Source: Enterobacter cancerogenus
Lineage (GTDB): Bacteria; Pseudomonadota; Gammaproteobacteria; Enterobacterales; Enterobacteriaceae
DNA: 64,000 nt
Reading direction: 5' to 3'
Assembly: GCA_000773965.1 (NCBI GenBank)
Contig: JRUP01000018.1
Location: forward strand, 1-64,000
The notes under the pieces were generated by a model that worked only from the letters and a program-made list of their open reading frames with translations, was not told the DNA's origin and ran no database searches. The position numbers were made by a program, and so were the translations under genes. Below, one piece after another: positions 22,672 to 35,103 of the stretch; position 1 is the stretch's first letter; every line of letters starts with the position of its first letter.

Positions 22672-25578
22672 ATGGTTTTTACACTGGGTCAGCGCTGGAT
22701 TAGTGATACGGAAAGTGAACTGGGATTAGGAACGGTGGTGGCGATTGATACCCGCATGATCACCATGATGTTCCCGGCAACCGGCGAAAACCGCCTGTAT
22801 GCCCGTAATGATGCTCCCGTCACCCGTGTGATTTTCAATCCGGGCGACACCATCACCAACCACGAAGGTTGGCAGATGAGCGTCGATGAAGTCCGCAACG
22901 ATAACGAATTAATGACTTACATCGGCACGCGTCTCGACACCGAAGAAAGCGGCGTGGTGATGCGCGAAGTGATGCTGGATAGCAAACTGGTGTTCAGTAA
23001 GCCTCAGGATCGCCTGTTCGCCGGTCAGCTCGACCGTATGGACCGTTTTTCCCTGCGCTTCCGTGCGCGTAAATACCAGAGTGAGCAGTATCGCCTCCCG
23101 ATCAGCGGCCTGCGCGGCATGCGCACCAACCTGATTCCGCATCAGCTGCATATCGCCCATGATGTTGGCCGTCGTCATGCGCCACGCGTGTTGCTGGCGG
23201 ATGAAGTGGGCCTGGGTAAAACCATTGAAGCCGGGATGATTATTCAGCAACAGTTGCTGGCCGGTCGTGCCGATCGCGTACTGATCGTGGTGCCGGAAAC
23301 GCTGCAGCACCAGTGGCTGGTAGAGATGTTGCGCCGCTTCAACCTGCGCTTTGCCCTGTTTGATGACGACCGCTACACCGAAGCCCAGCACGACAGCGAT
23401 AACGCTTTTGAAACCGAGCAATTAATTATCTGCTCGCTAGACTTCGTGCGTCGCAATAAGCAGCGTTTGGAATTACTGGCTGATGCCGACTGGGATTTAC
23501 TGGTGGTCGATGAAGCTCACCATCTGGCCTGGAGCGAAGAGGCACCAAGCCGTGAATATCAGGTGATTGAACAGCTGGCGGAAAAAACGCCTGGCGTATT
23601 GCTGCTGACGGCCACGCCAGAACAGCTGGGCCTGGAAAGTCACTTTGCCCGTTTACGTCTGCTCGATCCGAATCGCTTCCACGACTTCAGCCAGTTCGTG
23701 GCTGAGCAGCAGAACTATCGCCCGGTGGCTGATGCCGTCAGCTCATTGCTGGCCGATCAGGCGATCACTAAAGAAGAGATGAACCTGATCAATGACCTGA
23801 TCGGTGAACAGGACATCGAGCCGCTGCTGCAGGTGGCGAACAGCGATCGTGAAGGCAAAGAAGACGCGCGCAAAGAACTGGTCTCGATGTTAATGGACCG
23901 CCACGGCACCAGCCGCGTGCTGTTCCGTAACACCCGTAACGGCGTGAAAGGCTTCCCGAAACGCGAACTGCACCAGATTCGTTTGCCGCTGCCCGCGCAG
24001 TATCAAACCGCGATTAAAGTCTCTGGCATCATGGGCACGCGCAAAAGTGCAGAAGAACGCGCACGTGACATGCTGTACCCGGAAAAGATTTATCAGGAAT
24101 TTGAAGGTGATAGCGGTACCTGGTGGAACTTCGACCCACGCGTTGAGTGGCTGATGGGCTACCTGACCAGCAACCGTAAAGAGAAAGTGCTGGTGATTTG
24201 CGCTCAGGCTGCCACTGCGCTGCAACTGGAGCAGGTGCTGCGCGAGCGCGAAGGTATTCGTGCTGCAGTGTTCCACGAAGGATTATCCATTCTGGAACGC
24301 GACCGCGCTGCGGCGTTCTTCGCCTCAGAAGAAGAAGGCGCACAGGTACTGCTGTGCTCGGAGATCGGTTCTGAAGGCCGTAATTTCCAGTTCGCCAGCC
24401 GCCTGGTAATGTTCGACCTGCCGTTTAACCCGGATCTGCTGGAACAGCGTATTGGCCGTCTCGACCGTATCGGCCAAATGCACGACATTCAGATCCTGGT
24501 GCCGTGGCTGGAAAAAACCGCCCAGGCGGTGCTGCTGCGCTGGTATCACGAAGGCCTGGACGCGTTTGAGCATACCTGCCCAACTGGACGCACCATTTAT
24601 GACAGCGAATACAGCAAGTTAATCGAATACCTCGCCGCACCTGAGAATCCACAGGGGCTGGATGAGTTTATTGCAGAGAGTCGTAAACAGCACGACACGC
24701 TGAAAGCGCAGCTGGAGCAGGGTCGTGACCGCTTACTGGAGCTGAACTCCAACGGCGGCGAAGCAGCGCAGGCGCTGGCGAATGCTATCGGCGAAAAGGA
24801 TAACGACACCGATTTGGTTAACTTCGCGCTGAACCTGTTCGATATCGTCGGCATCAATCAGGAAGACCGCAGCGATAGCCTGATCGTGCTGACGCCATCC
24901 GATCATATGCTGGTGCCAGATTTCCCAGGTTTACCGGAAGATGGCTGCACCGTGACCTTCAACCGTAACCAGGCACTGTCGCGTGAAGACACCCAGTTCA
25001 TCACCTGGGAACATCCGCTGATCCGTAATGGTCTCGATTTGATCCTGTCCGGCGATACCGGCAGCTGTGCATTGTCACTGCTGAAGAACAAAGCGCTGCC
25101 GGTTGGGACGCTGCTGGTTGAGATGGTGTACGTGGTTGAAGCGCAGGCTCCGAAAAGCCTGCAACTCACCCGCTTCCTGCCGCCAACGCCGGTGCGTCTG
25201 CTGATGGATCGTGCGGGCAACAACCTGGCAGGCAAAGTGGAGTTTGAAAGCTTTAACCGTCAGTTGAACGCCGTGAATCGTCACACCGGCAGCAAACTGG
25301 TCAATGCCGTGCAGCAGGAAGTGCATGAGATTCTGACGCAGGCTGAGAAAGTGGTGATTCCGGAAGCACAGGCGATTATCGCAGCGGCGAAAGTCGAGGC
25401 GGATGAGAAACTGAGTGCCGAGCTGTCACGTCTTGAAGCATTGCGAGCGGTCAACCCCAACATCCGTGATGATGAGGTTGAAGCGCTGGAAAGCAATCGC
25501 GAGCAGGTATTGGCGAGCCTCGGTGATGCGGGCTGGCGTCTGGACGCACTGCGTCTGATCGTCGTTACGCACCAATAA
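22672..25578 (+). CDS. rapA: RNA polymerase-associated ATPase RapA
   Basis: SWI2/SNF2-type helicase-like ATPase that binds RNA polymerase and stimulates its recycling. The 968 residues equal the E. coli length. N-terminal Tudor-like domains precede Walker A DEVGLGKT at residues 177-184 and the DEAH box at 280-283; the second RecA lobe contains [14 protein letters not shown] and [12 protein letters not shown]. It is separated from polB by about 150 bp holding its promoter region, and rluA follows 20 nt later. Confidence 0.97.
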   Translation: MVFTLGQRWISDTESELGLGTVVAIDTRMITMMFPATGENRLYARNDAPVTRVIFNPGDTITNHEGWQMSVDEVRNDNELMTYIGTRLDTEESGVVMREVMLDSKLVFSKPQDRLFAGQLDRMDRFSLRFRARKYQSEQYRLPISGLRGMRTNLIPHQLHIAHDVGRRHAPRVLLADEVGLGKTIEAGMIIQQQLLAGRADRVLIVVPETLQHQWLVEMLRRFNLRFALFDDDRYTEAQHDSDNAFETEQLIICSLDFVRRNKQRLELLADADWDLLVVDEAHHLAWSEEAPSREYQVIEQLAEKTPGVLLLTATPEQLGLESHFARLRLLDPNRFHDFSQFVAEQQNYRPVADAVSSLLADQAITKEEMNLINDLIGEQDIEPLLQVANSDREGKEDARKELVSMLMDRHGTSRVLFRNTRNGVKGFPKRELHQIRLPLPAQYQTAIKVSGIMGTRKSAEERARDMLYPEKIYQEFEGDSGTWWNFDPRVEWLMGYLTSNRKEKVLVICAQAATALQLEQVLREREGIRAAVFHEGLSILERDRAAAFFASEEEGAQVLLCSEIGSEGRNFQFASRLVMFDLPFNPDLLEQRIGRLDRIGQMHDIQILVPWLEKTAQAVLLRWYHEGLDAFEHTCPTGRTIYDSEYSKLIEYLAAPENPQGLDEFIAESRKQHDTLKAQLEQGRDRLLELNSNGGEAAQALANAIGEKDNDTDLVNFALNLFDIVGINQEDRSDSLIVLTPSDHMLVPDFPGLPEDGCTVTFNRNQALSREDTQFITWEHPLIRNGLDLILSGDTGSCALSLLKNKALPVGTLLVEMVYVVEAQAPKSLQLTRFLPPTPVRLLMDRAGNNLAGKVEFESFNRQLNAVNRHTGSKLVNAVQQEVHEILTQAEKVVIPEAQAIIAAAKVEADEKLSAELSRLEALRAVNPNIRDDEVEALESNREQVLASLGDAGWRLDALRLIVVTHQ

Positions 25579-25598
25579 TCGCTGAAGGCCGCTACGAC

Positions 25599-26258
25599 AT
25601 GTTGATGGAAGCCTACAATCCGCCGCTCGAACCCTGGTTACATATTCTGTATCAGGACGAGCACATTATGGTGGTCAATAAGCCAAGCGGATTGTTGTCG
25701 GTGCCAGGCCGGCTGGAGGAGCACAAAGATAGCGTGATGACGCGCATTCAACGTGATTTCCCCCAGGCGGAAGCGGTGCATCGGCTGGATATGGCCACCA
25801 GCGGCGTGATCGTGGTGGCGCTGAATAAGGCTGCGGAAAGAGAGCTCAAGCGGCAGTTCCGCGAACGTGAGCCATCTAAGTATTATGTGGCACGCGTGTG
25901 GGGCCATCCTGCGGCGGAAGAAGGATTGATCGATCTGCCGCTGATTTGCGACTGGCCCAATCGCCCTAAGCAAATGGTGTGCTTCGAGAACGGCAAAGCG
26001 GCGCAGACGGAATATCAGGTGCTGGAGTACGAATCCAACCACAGTGCCCGCGTGCGGCTTAAACCGATTACTGGGCGCTCGCACCAGCTGCGCGTGCATC
26101 TACTGGCGCTGGGTCACCCGATTTTGGGCGACCGCTTTTATGCCCATGAAGAAGCACTGACCATGGCGCCGCGTCTGCAACTGCACGCGGAGTCATTAAC
26201 CATTACCCATCCGGCGTTTGGCAACAGCATGACGTTTAAGCAGCCAGCAGATTTTTAA
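25599..26258 (+). CDS. rluA: Dual-specificity 23S rRNA/tRNA pseudouridine synthase RluA
   Basis: Makes pseudouridine 746 in 23S rRNA and 32 in several tRNAs. The 219 residues equal E. coli. The catalytic aspartate is Asp64 in HRLDMATSG, and the family C-terminal motif PITGRSHQLRVHLLALGHPILGD is present. It is probably co-transcribed with rapA. Confidence 0.97.
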   Translation: MLMEAYNPPLEPWLHILYQDEHIMVVNKPSGLLSVPGRLEEHKDSVMTRIQRDFPQAEAVHRLDMATSGVIVVALNKAAERELKRQFREREPSKYYVARVWGHPAAEEGLIDLPLICDWPNRPKQMVCFENGKAAQTEYQVLEYESNHSARVRLKPITGRSHQLRVHLLALGHPILGDRFYAHEEALTMAPRLQLHAESLTITHPAFGNSMTFKQPADF

Positions 26259-26270
26259 TCTGCAGGTCAT

Positions 26271-26304
26271 AAAAAAGGGCCGTCAGTCATGACGGCCCTT
26301 TCAA
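26271..26304 (-). terminator. djlA terminator
   Basis: Stem AAAGGGCCGTCA / TGACGGCCCTTT between convergent rluA and djlA. The T tract is strong on the minus strand (TTTTTT) and short on the plus strand, so it mainly ends djlA but may act for both. Confidence 0.88.
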
Positions 26305-26325
26305 ATTCAATCTTAACGTTCCAGG

Positions 26326-27138
26326 CTATTTAAATCCTTTCTCCTTACGAATCAAATCGTAAGCCGCCTGAATCTCCTGCGCTTTCTGCTTCGCCATCTC
26401 CATCATTTCTGGCGGTAACCCTTTCGCCACCAGTTTGTCCGGATGATGCTCACTCATCAGCTTACGGTAAGCGCGTTTAATGGTGGTGCTGTCATCGCTG
26501 CTTTTTACCCCCAGCACACTACAGGCATCATCCAGCGTCGGTCCGCGTTTCGCCTGTTGATAAGCACCGCCATAAGAGGAGCCACCGCCACCAAATTGTT
26601 GCCCACCTTCCATCATGCGAAGGAACTGATCGAACTGCGCCCGTGAAATGCCCAGCTCTTCGGCAATCACGTATAGTACCTGACGTTCATTGGGGTGCAG
26701 CGAACCATCAGCAAATGCCGCCTGAATCTGAATTTCCAGAAACATCCGAATCAGGTCAAAACGACCAAAGCAGGCGCTGCGCAGTTCACGCAACTTGTTA
26801 CGCAGCGGATAATCACTTTGCTTGCCCTCGCGGAAAGCACGCTGCGCTGCGGTGCGGGCATCGCCATGCAGCTGCATACGATCCATAAATAAGGAAGCAA
26901 TCTGGATATCTGCCTCGGTGACGCGCCCTTTAGACTTGGTCAAATGACCCATCACCTGAAAAGTGGTACTGAAAAACAGCGTCTGTCGCGCCTGATTATT
27001 GGCGAAATAGCCCTGTCCTTTTACGCTGCGCACTTTGTCAAACATATGACCAATGATCAGACCCAGTACAATTCCCCAGAAGCCTGCTCCGGAAAGTAAG
27101 CCGAGAGCCAGACCAATAACTTTTCCCCAGTAGCGCAT
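26326..27138 (-). CDS. djlA: Membrane-anchored DnaJ-like co-chaperone DjlA
   Basis: Type III J-domain protein that stimulates DnaK and is linked to capsule signalling through RcsC in E. coli. An N-terminal glycine-rich transmembrane segment lies at about residues 7-30 and is followed by a TerB-like domain. A Gly/Ser linker (GGGGSSYGG) leads into a C-terminal J domain with HPDK in the last 40 residues. The 270 residues are typical. It is divergent from lptD across 180 bp. Confidence 0.95.
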   Translation of the reverse strand: MRYWGKVIGLALGLLSGAGFWGIVLGLIIGHMFDKVRSVKGQGYFANNQARQTLFFSTTFQVMGHLTKSKGRVTEADIQIASLFMDRMQLHGDARTAAQRAFREGKQSDYPLRNKLRELRSACFGRFDLIRMFLEIQIQAAFADGSLHPNERQVLYVIAEELGISRAQFDQFLRMMEGGQQFGGGGSSYGGAYQQAKRGPTLDDACSVLGVKSSDDSTTIKRAYRKLMSEHHPDKLVAKGLPPEMMEMAKQKAQEIQAAYDLIRKEKGFK

Positions 27139-27319
27139 AAACTCCTCAATTCGCCATGCTTGCGGCTGAAAATTGCATTATCATACCTTTCATTTACTTC
27201 AGTGCCTAACAGCAACGCGATCAGACAAGGATTAACACTGGCACAACGCCGGGCAGTAAGTTAGTCTCTGAGCCGATTGTCGGCATGATGCCCGTTCTCA
27301 TGGAAATCCCGAACCGCGT

Positions 27320-29698
27320 ATGAAAAAACAGATACCTACCCTGCTGGCAACCATGATTGGTGCAGCGCTCTACAGTCAGCAGTCATTCGCCGACGATCTG
27401 ATGTCGCAATGTATGCTGGGCGTGCCGAGCTACAACCGTCCGCTGGTCAGCGGCGACACCAATTCCCTGCCTGTCACCATCAACTCTGACTCGGCCAAGG
27501 GTAACTACCCGAATGACGCGGTATTCACGGGCAATGTTGATGTGCAGCAGGGCAACAGCCGCTTGCGCGCCGATGAGATGCAACTGCATCAGCGCCAGCA
27601 GGATGGACAGACGACGCCGGTGCGTACCGTGGATGCGCTGGGTAATGTGCACTATGACGACAACCAGGTCATCCTGAAAGGTCCGAAAGCGTGGTCCAAT
27701 CTGAACACCAAAGACACCAACGTGTGGAACGGTGATTACCAGATGGTGGGCCGTCAGGGCCGCGGCGTTGCCGATCAGATGAAACTGCGTGGCGACAACC
27801 GTTATACCATTCTGGAAAACGGCAGCTTCACCTCTTGCCTGCCCGGCTCTAATAGCTGGAGCGTGGTCGGTTCTGAAGTGATCCAGGATCGCCAGGAAGA
27901 AGTAGCTGAGATTTGGAACGCCCGCTTTAAACTCGGCAATGTGCCGGTGTTTTACAGCCCTTATTTGCAGTTACCGATTGGCGATCGCCGTCGCTCCGGT
28001 TTCCTGATCCCGAATGCGAAGTACGGTAGTAACAACGGCTTCGAATTTATGCTGCCGTATTACTGGAACATCGCGCCACAGGCCGATGCCACGATTACGC
28101 CGCATTACATGAGCAAACGTGGTCTGCAATTGCAGAACGAATTCCGCTATCTGACCGTGTTTGGTGCCGGTTTGATGGAGCTGGATTACCTGCCTTCAGA
28201 TAAGCAGTACGATAACGATAAAGCGGTGCGTGGCATCGCTGAAAACGATAACTCAGATCGCTGGCTGTTCTACTGGCAGCATGCTGGTGTCTATGAGCAG
28301 CACTGGCGTTTCAATGCTAACTACACCAAGGTCAGCGACCCGTATTACTTCAACGATCTCGACTCGAAGTATTACAACTCTACTGACGGTTATGCGACGC
28401 AGAAATTCAGCTTTGGCTACGCGGACACCAATTGGGACGCCACACTGTCGACCAAAGATTTCCAGGTGTTTGGTAACACAGATTCGACCAACGTCTATCG
28501 TGCCATGCCACAGCTCGACCTGAACGCCTATCAGAACGATATTGGACCATTTGATGGCCACATCTACGCTCAGGCAGTGAAATTCACCAACGTGAATAGC
28601 AAAATGCCTGAAGCAACGCGTCTTCACATTGAACCGACGTTAAATTTACCGCTGTCAAATGGCTGGGCCAGCCTGGATACCGAAGCAAAGTTCCTCGCTA
28701 CGCACTACCAGCAGGACAATATTGATCGTTATAACAATAACGAAATCTCTAATATTTCCAGCAACGGTAATCAATTAGATAGCTCCGTCAACCGCACTCT
28801 GCCGCAGTTCAAAGTGGATGGCCGTCTGATATTTGACCGCGATATGGACTGGGAACCAGGTTACACGCAAACGCTGGAACCGCGTGTGCAGTACCTTTAT
28901 GTCCCGTACCGTAACCAGAGCAATATCTATCCGTACGACTCAACGCTGCTGCAAACTGACTACACCGGCTTGTTCCGCGATCGTACCTATAGCGGCCTGG
29001 ATCGTATCGCGTCGGCTAACGAACTCTCAACCGGCGTGACCACGCGAATTTATGATAACGATCTGGTTGAACGTTTTAACGTTTCTGTAGGTCAAATCTA
29101 CTCGTTTACCCCGTCTCGTACCGGCGTAAACCAGACGAGTGAAGAAGATGACACCGGCAGTTTGATTTGGGCGGGTGACACCTACTGGAAAATCAGCGAT
29201 CGCTGGGGGGCGCGTGGCGGTCTGCAGTACGACACCCGTCTCGATAACGTTGCACAAGGCAACGCCATCCTGGAATACCGTCAGGATGCCGATCGTATGG
29301 TGCAGCTGAGCTACCGCTACAGCAGCCCGGAATACGTGGCGCAGGCGTTGAACAACTCAAGTTATGTGACCAACCCGATCTACAAAAACGGGATTTCACA
29401 AGTTGGCGCAACCGCGAGCTGGCCAATTGCTGATGCCTGGTCACTGGTCGGCGGTTATTACTACGATACCCGCAACAGTCGTCCGGCTGAACAACTGGTA
29501 GGCCTGCAGTACAGCTCGTGCTGCTACGCCATTCGTCTGGGTTACGAGCGCAAGATCAACGGTTGGGAAAACAACGACAGTAAGTACGACAACCAAATCT
29601 CATTCAACATTGAGCTACGTGGTCTGAGTTCTAACTATGGCTTAGGCACCAATGAAATGCTGCGTCAGGGCATCATCCCTTACCAGCGCGCTTTCTGA
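27320..29698 (+). CDS. lptD: LPS-assembly outer membrane protein LptD
   Basis: Beta-barrel translocon that, with LptE, inserts lipopolysaccharide into the outer leaflet of the outer membrane. The signal peptide is cleaved after Ala24 (SFA-DD). The four cysteines for the two interdomain disulfides are at 31, 173, 734 and 735, the arrangement known from E. coli. The periplasmic LptA-like jellyroll is followed by the barrel domain. The 792 residues compare with 784 in E. coli; the protein ends in Phe. It heads the lptD-surA-pdxA-rsmA-apaG-apaH gene string. Confidence 0.97.
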   Translation: MKKQIPTLLATMIGAALYSQQSFADDLMSQCMLGVPSYNRPLVSGDTNSLPVTINSDSAKGNYPNDAVFTGNVDVQQGNSRLRADEMQLHQRQQDGQTTPVRTVDALGNVHYDDNQVILKGPKAWSNLNTKDTNVWNGDYQMVGRQGRGVADQMKLRGDNRYTILENGSFTSCLPGSNSWSVVGSEVIQDRQEEVAEIWNARFKLGNVPVFYSPYLQLPIGDRRRSGFLIPNAKYGSNNGFEFMLPYYWNIAPQADATITPHYMSKRGLQLQNEFRYLTVFGAGLMELDYLPSDKQYDNDKAVRGIAENDNSDRWLFYWQHAGVYEQHWRFNANYTKVSDPYYFNDLDSKYYNSTDGYATQKFSFGYADTNWDATLSTKDFQVFGNTDSTNVYRAMPQLDLNAYQNDIGPFDGHIYAQAVKFTNVNSKMPEATRLHIEPTLNLPLSNGWASLDTEAKFLATHYQQDNIDRYNNNEISNISSNGNQLDSSVNRTLPQFKVDGRLIFDRDMDWEPGYTQTLEPRVQYLYVPYRNQSNIYPYDSTLLQTDYTGLFRDRTYSGLDRIASANELSTGVTTRIYDNDLVERFNVSVGQIYSFTPSRTGVNQTSEEDDTGSLIWAGDTYWKISDRWGARGGLQYDTRLDNVAQGNAILEYRQDADRMVQLSYRYSSPEYVAQALNNSSYVTNPIYKNGISQVGATASWPIADAWSLVGGYYYDTRNSRPAEQLVGLQYSSCCYAIRLGYERKINGWENNDSKYDNQISFNIELRGLSSNYGLGTNEMLRQGIIPYQRAF

Positions 29699-29752
29699 TG
29701 TTGTGATGTTTGACAGGCTATCCCGCAGTGCGGAAACAACAATGGATAAAGT

Positions 29753-31048
29753 ATGAAGAACTGGAGAATGCTGATTCTTGGTGTAGCGATCACCGCTAAC
29801 ACTGCGTTCGCAGCCCCACAAGAGGTTGATAAAGTTGCTGCCGTCGTGAATAACGGCGTGGTACTGGAAAGTGACGTTGATAACATGATGCGCACCGTGA
29901 AATCACAGGCGCAACAGGCTCATCAACAGTTACCTGATGACAAAACCTTGCGTCATCAGATCCTTGAGCGTCAGGTCATGGATGCCATCATTCTTCAGAT
30001 GGGCGAGAAAGCCGGCTTGCAGGTCACCGATCAGCAGTTAGATCAGGCTATTCAAAATATTGCCGCACAAAATAAGATGAGCATGGACCAGTTGCGTAGC
30101 CGCCTGGCCTATGACGGAATGAACTACAACGCTTACCGTGCGCAGATCCGTCAGGAAATGCTGATCTCCGAAGTGCGTAATAACGAAGTGCGCCGCCGTG
30201 TCACCATCCTGCCGCAGGAAGTGGATACGCTGGCAACGCAGATTGGTTCTCAGAACACTCAGGGTACTGAACTGAACGTGAGCCAGATCTTGCTGCCGCT
30301 GTCAGAAAATCCGACGCAACAGCAGGTTGACGATCAGGAAGCGCTGGCGCGTCAATTAGTGGGTCAACTGAAAAGCGGTGCCGATTTCGGCAAAATGGCA
30401 GTGACTTACTCTGCCGATCCGCAAGCGCTGAAAGGCGGCAACATGGGTTGGGCGAAAATTGAAGAGCTGCCGACCCTGTTCTCGCAAGCGTTAAGCACCG
30501 CGAAGAAGGGCGACATCGTCGGCCCCATCCGTTCTGGCGTCGGCTTCCACATTCTGAAAGTGAACGATCTGCGCGGTGAGAGCAAAAACATCTCTGTCAC
30601 CGAAGTGCATGCGCGTCACATTCTGCTGAAGCCTTCTCCGATTCTCACTGACGCGCAGGCGCAAGCGAAGATCGAGCAGATTGCTGCAGATATCAAAAGT
30701 GGTAAAACCACCTTTGCCGCCGCAGCAAAACAGTTCTCTGACGATCCGGGTTCAGCCAATCAGGGCGGCGATCTCGGCTGGGCAACCCCGGAAATCTACG
30801 ATCCGGCCTTCCGTGATGCACTGCTGAAGCTGCAAAAAGGTCAGGTCAGCGAGCCGGTACACTCTTCTTTCGGCTGGCATTTGATTCAGCTGCTGGATAC
30901 CCGTCAGGTTGATAAAACCGATGCGGCGCAGAAAGAGCGTGCTTATCGTCTGCTGTTTAACCGTAAATTTGCCGAAGAAGCACAAACCTGGATGCAGGAA
31001 CAACGCGCCAGTGCTTACGTGAAGATTCTGGACAACAATGGTCAGTAA
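29753..31048 (+). CDS. surA: Periplasmic chaperone and peptidyl-prolyl isomerase SurA
   Basis: Main chaperone delivering outer-membrane proteins to the BAM complex. The signal peptide ends at Ala20 (AFA-AP). The N-terminal chaperone region is followed by two parvulin domains at about residues 170-270 and 280-380 and a C-terminal helix. The 431 residues compare with 428 in E. coli. Its end overlaps pdxA by 11 nt. Confidence 0.97.
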   Translation: MKNWRMLILGVAITANTAFAAPQEVDKVAAVVNNGVVLESDVDNMMRTVKSQAQQAHQQLPDDKTLRHQILERQVMDAIILQMGEKAGLQVTDQQLDQAIQNIAAQNKMSMDQLRSRLAYDGMNYNAYRAQIRQEMLISEVRNNEVRRRVTILPQEVDTLATQIGSQNTQGTELNVSQILLPLSENPTQQQVDDQEALARQLVGQLKSGADFGKMAVTYSADPQALKGGNMGWAKIEELPTLFSQALSTAKKGDIVGPIRSGVGFHILKVNDLRGESKNISVTEVHARHILLKPSPILTDAQAQAKIEQIAADIKSGKTTFAAAAKQFSDDPGSANQGGDLGWATPEIYDPAFRDALLKLQKGQVSEPVHSSFGWHLIQLLDTRQVDKTDAAQKERAYRLLFNRKFAEEAQTWMQEQRASAYVKILDNNGQ

Positions 31049-32030
31049 TTATCGTGTGGTGATCACCCCCGGCGAACCCGCCGGGATTGGTCCTGATCTC
31101 ACCGTTCAACTGGCCCAGCTCGACTGGCCGGTTGAACTGGTGGTTTGCGCCGATGGTCATGTGCTGCGTCAGCGCGCCCAGCAATTGGGGCTACCGCTGA
31201 CGCTGCGCGATTACCAGCCCGGCGTGGCAGCCCAGCCGCAGTCAGCGGGAACACTCACGCTGCTGCAGGTTGATACCGCACAGCCGGTCACGCCCGGTGA
31301 ATTAACCGTAGCGAATGGCCACTACGTGCTGGAAACGCTGGCGCGTGCCTGTGACGGCTGTCTCAACGGCGAGTTTGCCGCATTGATTACCGGTCCGGTG
31401 CACAAAGGCGTGATCAATGACGCCGGTATTCCGTTCACCGGCCATACCGAATTCTTCGCCGAGCGTGCCGGTGGCGATCGCGTGGTGATGATGCTGGCAA
31501 CCGAAGAGTTGCGCGTCGCGCTCGCCACTACGCATTTGCCGTTAAAAGATGTCGCTGATGCGATTACTCGCGACAGCCTGCATGAGGTGATCACGATTCT
31601 GCATCAGGATTTACAGCAGAAGTTCGGTTTACCCCATCCCCATATCTTCGTCTGCGGCCTGAATCCGCACGCGGGCGAAAGCGGCCATATGGGCCGTGAA
31701 GAAATTGATACTATCATTCCGGCGCTCGACGAATTGCGTCAGCAAGGTATACAGCTTACCGGCCCATTGCCTGCTGATACGCTGTTCCAGCCGAAGTACC
31801 TACAGCATGCCGATGCGGTCCTGGCGATGTATCACGATCAGGGCTTACCGGTGCTAAAATTTCAGGGGTTTGGTCGCGCGGTGAATATCACCCTTGGCCT
31901 GCCCTTTATCCGGACTTCTGTCGACCATGGTACCGCGCTGGAATTAGCCGGCCAGGGCAAGGCGGAACCGGGCAGCTTTATCACGGCGCTTAATCTCGCC
32001 ATCACTATGATCAAGAGCAGTAATGAATAA
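31038..32030 (+). CDS. pdxA: 4-hydroxythreonine-4-phosphate dehydrogenase PdxA
   Basis: NAD-dependent step of the DXP-dependent pyridoxal phosphate pathway. The N-terminus [16 protein letters not shown] and the metal-ligand regions [21 protein letters not shown] and [11 protein letters not shown] are conserved. The 330 residues compare with 329 in E. coli. It overlaps surA at its start and rsmA by 8 nt at its end. Confidence 0.97.
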   Translation: MVSNYRVVITPGEPAGIGPDLTVQLAQLDWPVELVVCADGHVLRQRAQQLGLPLTLRDYQPGVAAQPQSAGTLTLLQVDTAQPVTPGELTVANGHYVLETLARACDGCLNGEFAALITGPVHKGVINDAGIPFTGHTEFFAERAGGDRVVMMLATEELRVALATTHLPLKDVADAITRDSLHEVITILHQDLQQKFGLPHPHIFVCGLNPHAGESGHMGREEIDTIIPALDELRQQGIQLTGPLPADTLFQPKYLQHADAVLAMYHDQGLPVLKFQGFGRAVNITLGLPFIRTSVDHGTALELAGQGKAEPGSFITALNLAITMIKSSNE

Positions 32031-32847
32031 TCGCGTCCATCAGGGGCATTTTGCCCGTAAACGTTTCGGGCAGAACTTCCTGAACGATCAGTACATTATC
32101 GACAGCATTGTCTCCGCTATTCACCCGCAGAAGGGAGAAGCGATTGTGGAGATTGGTCCCGGCCTGGGTGCCTTAACTGAACCGGTGGGCGAACGCCTCG
32201 ATGAACTGACCGTTGTAGAGCTGGACCGCGATCTGGCTGCACGTTTGCAGACCCATCCGTTCCTCGGACCGAAGCTGACCATTTATCAGCAAGATGCCAT
32301 GACTTTCGATTTCTCGGCGCTGGCGCAAGAGAAAGGTCAGCCACTGCGCGTCTTTGGCAACCTGCCGTACAATATTTCGACCCCGCTGATGTTCCACCTT
32401 TTCAGCTATACTGGTTCGATTAAAGACATGCACTTCATGCTGCAGAAAGAAGTGGTAAACCGTTTGGTTGCCGGACCAGGCAGTAAAGCGTATGGCCGCC
32501 TGAGCGTGATGGCACAGTACTATTGCCAGGTGATTCCGGTGCTGGAAGTTCCACCCGAATCCTTCACGCCTGCGCCAAAAGTTGATTCCGCTGTGGTGCG
32601 TTTGATGCCTTACCCAGAACCACCTTATCCGGTGAGCGATATTCGCCTGCTGAGCCGCATCACCACTGAAGCCTTTGGTCAACGCCGTAAAACCCTGCGT
32701 AACAGCCTTGCACATATGTTTACTGCGGGTGCGTTAGATGAACTGAACATTGATGCCTCGCTGCGTGCTGAGAATGTCACCGTGGCGCAGTATTGCCAAT
32801 TGGCGAACTGGCTGGGCAATCATCAGGCTGAAACCCCGGAGAAATAA
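32023..32847 (+). CDS. rsmA: 16S rRNA dimethyladenosine transferase RsmA (KsgA)
   Basis: Dimethylates A1518 and A1519 near the 3' end of 16S rRNA during late 30S maturation. The SAM-binding motif [14 protein letters not shown] is near residue 45 and the catalytic NLPYNIS motif near residue 113. The 274 residues compare with 273 in E. coli. apaG starts 4 nt after its stop. Confidence 0.97.
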   Translation: MNNRVHQGHFARKRFGQNFLNDQYIIDSIVSAIHPQKGEAIVEIGPGLGALTEPVGERLDELTVVELDRDLAARLQTHPFLGPKLTIYQQDAMTFDFSALAQEKGQPLRVFGNLPYNISTPLMFHLFSYTGSIKDMHFMLQKEVVNRLVAGPGSKAYGRLSVMAQYYCQVIPVLEVPPESFTPAPKVDSAVVRLMPYPEPPYPVSDIRLLSRITTEAFGQRRKTLRNSLAHMFTAGALDELNIDASLRAENVTVAQYCQLANWLGNHQAETPEK

Positions 32848-32851
32848 GTGT

Positions 32852-33229
32852 ATGAGTGAACTGGCCCGCGTCTGTATTCATGTATTGAGTCAATATGTGG
32901 AATCACAATCCTTGCCCGACGAGGATCGTTACGTGTTTGCCTACACCATCACCATACGTAATCTGGGACGAAATAGCGTTCAACTGCATAGTCGCTACTG
33001 GCTTATCACCAATGGCAACGGTCGTGAGACTGAAGTTCAGGGGGAAGGTGTGGTTGGCGAGCAACCGCACATTGCCGCTGGCGGTGAGTATCAGTACACC
33101 AGCGGTGCGATTCTGGAAACCCCAATGGGCACCATGCAAGGTCACTATGTGATGATCGACGATGAAGGTGAAGAATTTCACGTCGACATTCCGGTGTTCC
33201 GACTCGCCGTGCAAACCCACATACATTAA
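32852..33229 (+). CDS. apaG: ApaG protein
   Basis: Small fibronectin type III-like fold protein of uncertain function, always next to apaH in enterobacteria. I start at ATG 32852 ([11 protein letters not shown]), giving 125 residues as in E. coli; an in-frame ATG at 32750 lies inside rsmA. The conserved core [22 protein letters not shown] and the C-terminal IPVFRLAV are present. Confidence 0.95.
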   Translation: MSELARVCIHVLSQYVESQSLPDEDRYVFAYTITIRNLGRNSVQLHSRYWLITNGNGRETEVQGEGVVGEQPHIAAGGEYQYTSGAILETPMGTMQGHYVMIDDEGEEFHVDIPVFRLAVQTHIH

Positions 33230-33280
33230 TCCCCCTCCGCCCGGCAAGTCCGGGCGGCGCGTTTTGATCGGACTGACGTA

Positions 33281-34150
33281 ATGAGTACATACCTGATTGG
33301 CGATATTCACGGCTGTTATGACGAGCTACGTGCGCTGCTGGCGCAGGTTGATTTCGATCCGCAGCAAGACGAGCTTTGGCTTACCGGCGACTTAGTGGCG
33401 CGTGGCCCGGGTTCGCTGGATGTGCTGCGCTATGTGAAATCGCTGGGAGATTGCGTACGACTGGTGCTCGGCAATCACGATCTGCATCTGCTGGCGGTTT
33501 ATGCGGGCATCAGCCGTAACAAACCTAAAGATCGTCTGACGCCATTGTTAGAGGCGCAGGACGCGGATGAGCTGATCAACTGGTTACGTCGCCAGCCGCT
33601 GCTACAAGTGGATGAAGAGAAAAAGTTGTTAATGGCTCATGCGGGTATCACACCGCAGTGGGATCTCGACACCGCGAAACTCTGTGCACGTGAAGTCGAA
33701 GCCGTGCTGGCCAGCGACACCTACCCGCTGTTCCTGGATGCGATGTACGGCGACATGCCGAACAACTGGACGCCGGAATTGAGCGGCTTGGCGCGTCTGC
33801 GCTTCAGCACCAATGCCCTGACGCGTATGCGCTTCTGCTTCCCCAACGGTCAGTTGGATATGATCTGCAAAGAAGCCCCCAACTCTGCTCCACCGCCGCT
33901 GAAACCCTGGTTCCTTGTTCCCGGCAAGATCGGCAGTGACTACACGCAGGTGTTTGGTCACTGGGCTTCACTGGAGGGCAAAGGGACGCCTGAACACATT
34001 ATCGGCCTGGATACCGGTTGCTGCTGGGGCGGCACGCTGACGCTGCTGCACTGGGAATCGCAACGCTATTATGTGCAGGCCTCCAACCGCGAAAAGGCGA
34101 TGGCAGAGAGTGCCGCCAGCGCCCACCCGCCGTTGAGCGACATGCATTAA
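33281..34150 (+). CDS. apaH: Symmetrical diadenosine tetraphosphatase ApaH
   Basis: Hydrolyses Ap4A and related dinucleotides to ADP; it also removes Np4 caps from RNA in E. coli. The calcineurin-like metallophosphoesterase motifs are GDIHG (residues 7-11), GDLVARGP and GNHDLHLL. The 289 residues compare with 280 in E. coli. It is the last gene before the terminator at 34193. Confidence 0.97.
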   Translation: MSTYLIGDIHGCYDELRALLAQVDFDPQQDELWLTGDLVARGPGSLDVLRYVKSLGDCVRLVLGNHDLHLLAVYAGISRNKPKDRLTPLLEAQDADELINWLRRQPLLQVDEEKKLLMAHAGITPQWDLDTAKLCAREVEAVLASDTYPLFLDAMYGDMPNNWTPELSGLARLRFSTNALTRMRFCFPNGQLDMICKEAPNSAPPPLKPWFLVPGKIGSDYTQVFGHWASLEGKGTPEHIIGLDTGCCWGGTLTLLHWESQRYYVQASNREKAMAESAASAHPPLSDMH

Positions 34151-34192
34151 TAAAAGCCCGTTAAAATGGTCACTGAGCCACATGCCATAAAC

Positions 34193-34225
34193 AAAAAGCC
34201 CCGCAAATTGAGCGGGGCTTTTTTT
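34193..34225. terminator. Bidirectional terminator between apaH and folA
   Basis: Stem AAAAAGCCCCGC / GCGGGGCTTTTT with a 7-nt loop; T-rich tails on both strands, between convergent genes. Confidence 0.92.
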
Positions 34226-34336
34226 CGTTCATCATAAACGATGAGTCTGAGATTTCCCGGTTGCCATAAAGGGCGACACTACGACGACATGTCACGATTT
34301 TCCTAGGCTACGCACTGATACGCACCGGGACCAGCA

Positions 34337-34816
34337 TTAACGGCGATCTAAAATCTCAAAACAGTAGCTGTGCGAGTTCTGCGCATCGGCGTCATGGAAC
34401 TCACTAAAGGTCGACTGCCACTCATCCGGCTCGTAGTCCGGGAATTGGGTATCGCCTTCCACTTCGGCATCAATGTGCGTCAGGTACAAACGATCGGCAC
34501 GGGCCAGCATCTGTTCGTAAATGCGACCGCCACCGATCACCATGACCTCTTCCACGTCTCCCGCCGCTTTCACTGCTTCGTCCAGCGAAGTCACCCAGGT
34601 CACGCCTTCATGGGTGCCTGGCTGGCTGCTCACCACGATATTCAAACGTCCCGGTAGCGGGCGGCCGATTGATTCAAAGGTCAGACGCCCCATAATCACC
34701 GGCTTATTCAGCGTATTACGTTTAAACCACGCCAAATCAGCAGGCAGGTTCCAGGGCATGGCGTTTTCCATACCAATAATGCGATCGGCTGCCAGTGCTG
34801 CGATCAGACTAATCAT
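34337..34816 (-). CDS. folA: Dihydrofolate reductase
   Basis: NADPH-dependent reduction of dihydrofolate to tetrahydrofolate; the target of trimethoprim. The 159 residues equal E. coli, with active-site Asp27 ([10 protein letters not shown]) and the NADPH-binding motifs [18 protein letters not shown] and [10 protein letters not shown]. It is a single gene between two terminators. In E. coli kefFC lie beyond folA; here a porin gene takes that side. Confidence 0.97.
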   Translation of the reverse strand: MISLIAALAADRIIGMENAMPWNLPADLAWFKRNTLNKPVIMGRLTFESIGRPLPGRLNIVVSSQPGTHEGVTWVTSLDEAVKAAGDVEEVMVIGGGRIYEQMLARADRLYLTHIDAEVEGDTQFPDYEPDEWQSTFSEFHDADAQNSHSYCFEILDRR

Positions 34817-34848
34817 GTTAAAAGACCTACAGGAAAAAAATTGGCGCC

Positions 34849-34877
34849 ATCATACGTAAAGGCGAAAGTTTCGTCGA
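34849..34877 (-). promoter_or_regulatory. Candidate folA promoter
   Basis: Minus-strand -10 TATGAT at 34854-34849, 33 nt before the folA start, with a weak -35 (TCGACG) at a 17-nt spacing. The -10 context TTTACGTATGATGGCGCC is the best promoter-like sequence in the leader. Confidence 0.5.
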
Positions 34878-35065
34878 TAGGCCGCCCCCGCTATTTGCGT
34901 AAAGCTCCTATGCGACCGCATTTTTGTTATTGGACAGAGTTTTACACCGACTTTCCCACCATACATGGAAATAGACGCCAGATTAGTCCAGCGGAACGCT
35001 ACAACTCAGGGTGAAATGAGGCTTTGACGTGATGGAGTGTAAAGAAAACCGCACTGTTTGCGACA

Positions 35066-35093
35066 AAGAAAAACGGCTCCCGCAGGAGCCGTT
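35066..35093 (-). terminator. Porin gene terminator
   Basis: Stem AACGGCTCC / GGAGCCGTT with loop TGCG, then TTTTTC on the minus strand, 11 nt after the porin stop. The stem is identical to that of the carB terminator at 36446-36471. Confidence 0.9.
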
Positions 35094-35103
35094 GTCACGT
35101 CGA

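Noticed and set aside
27139..27319. Possible sigma-E promoter for lptD
   Set aside because: A TCTGA-like -10 occurs near 27270 but no GGAACTT-like -35 is found at the right distance.
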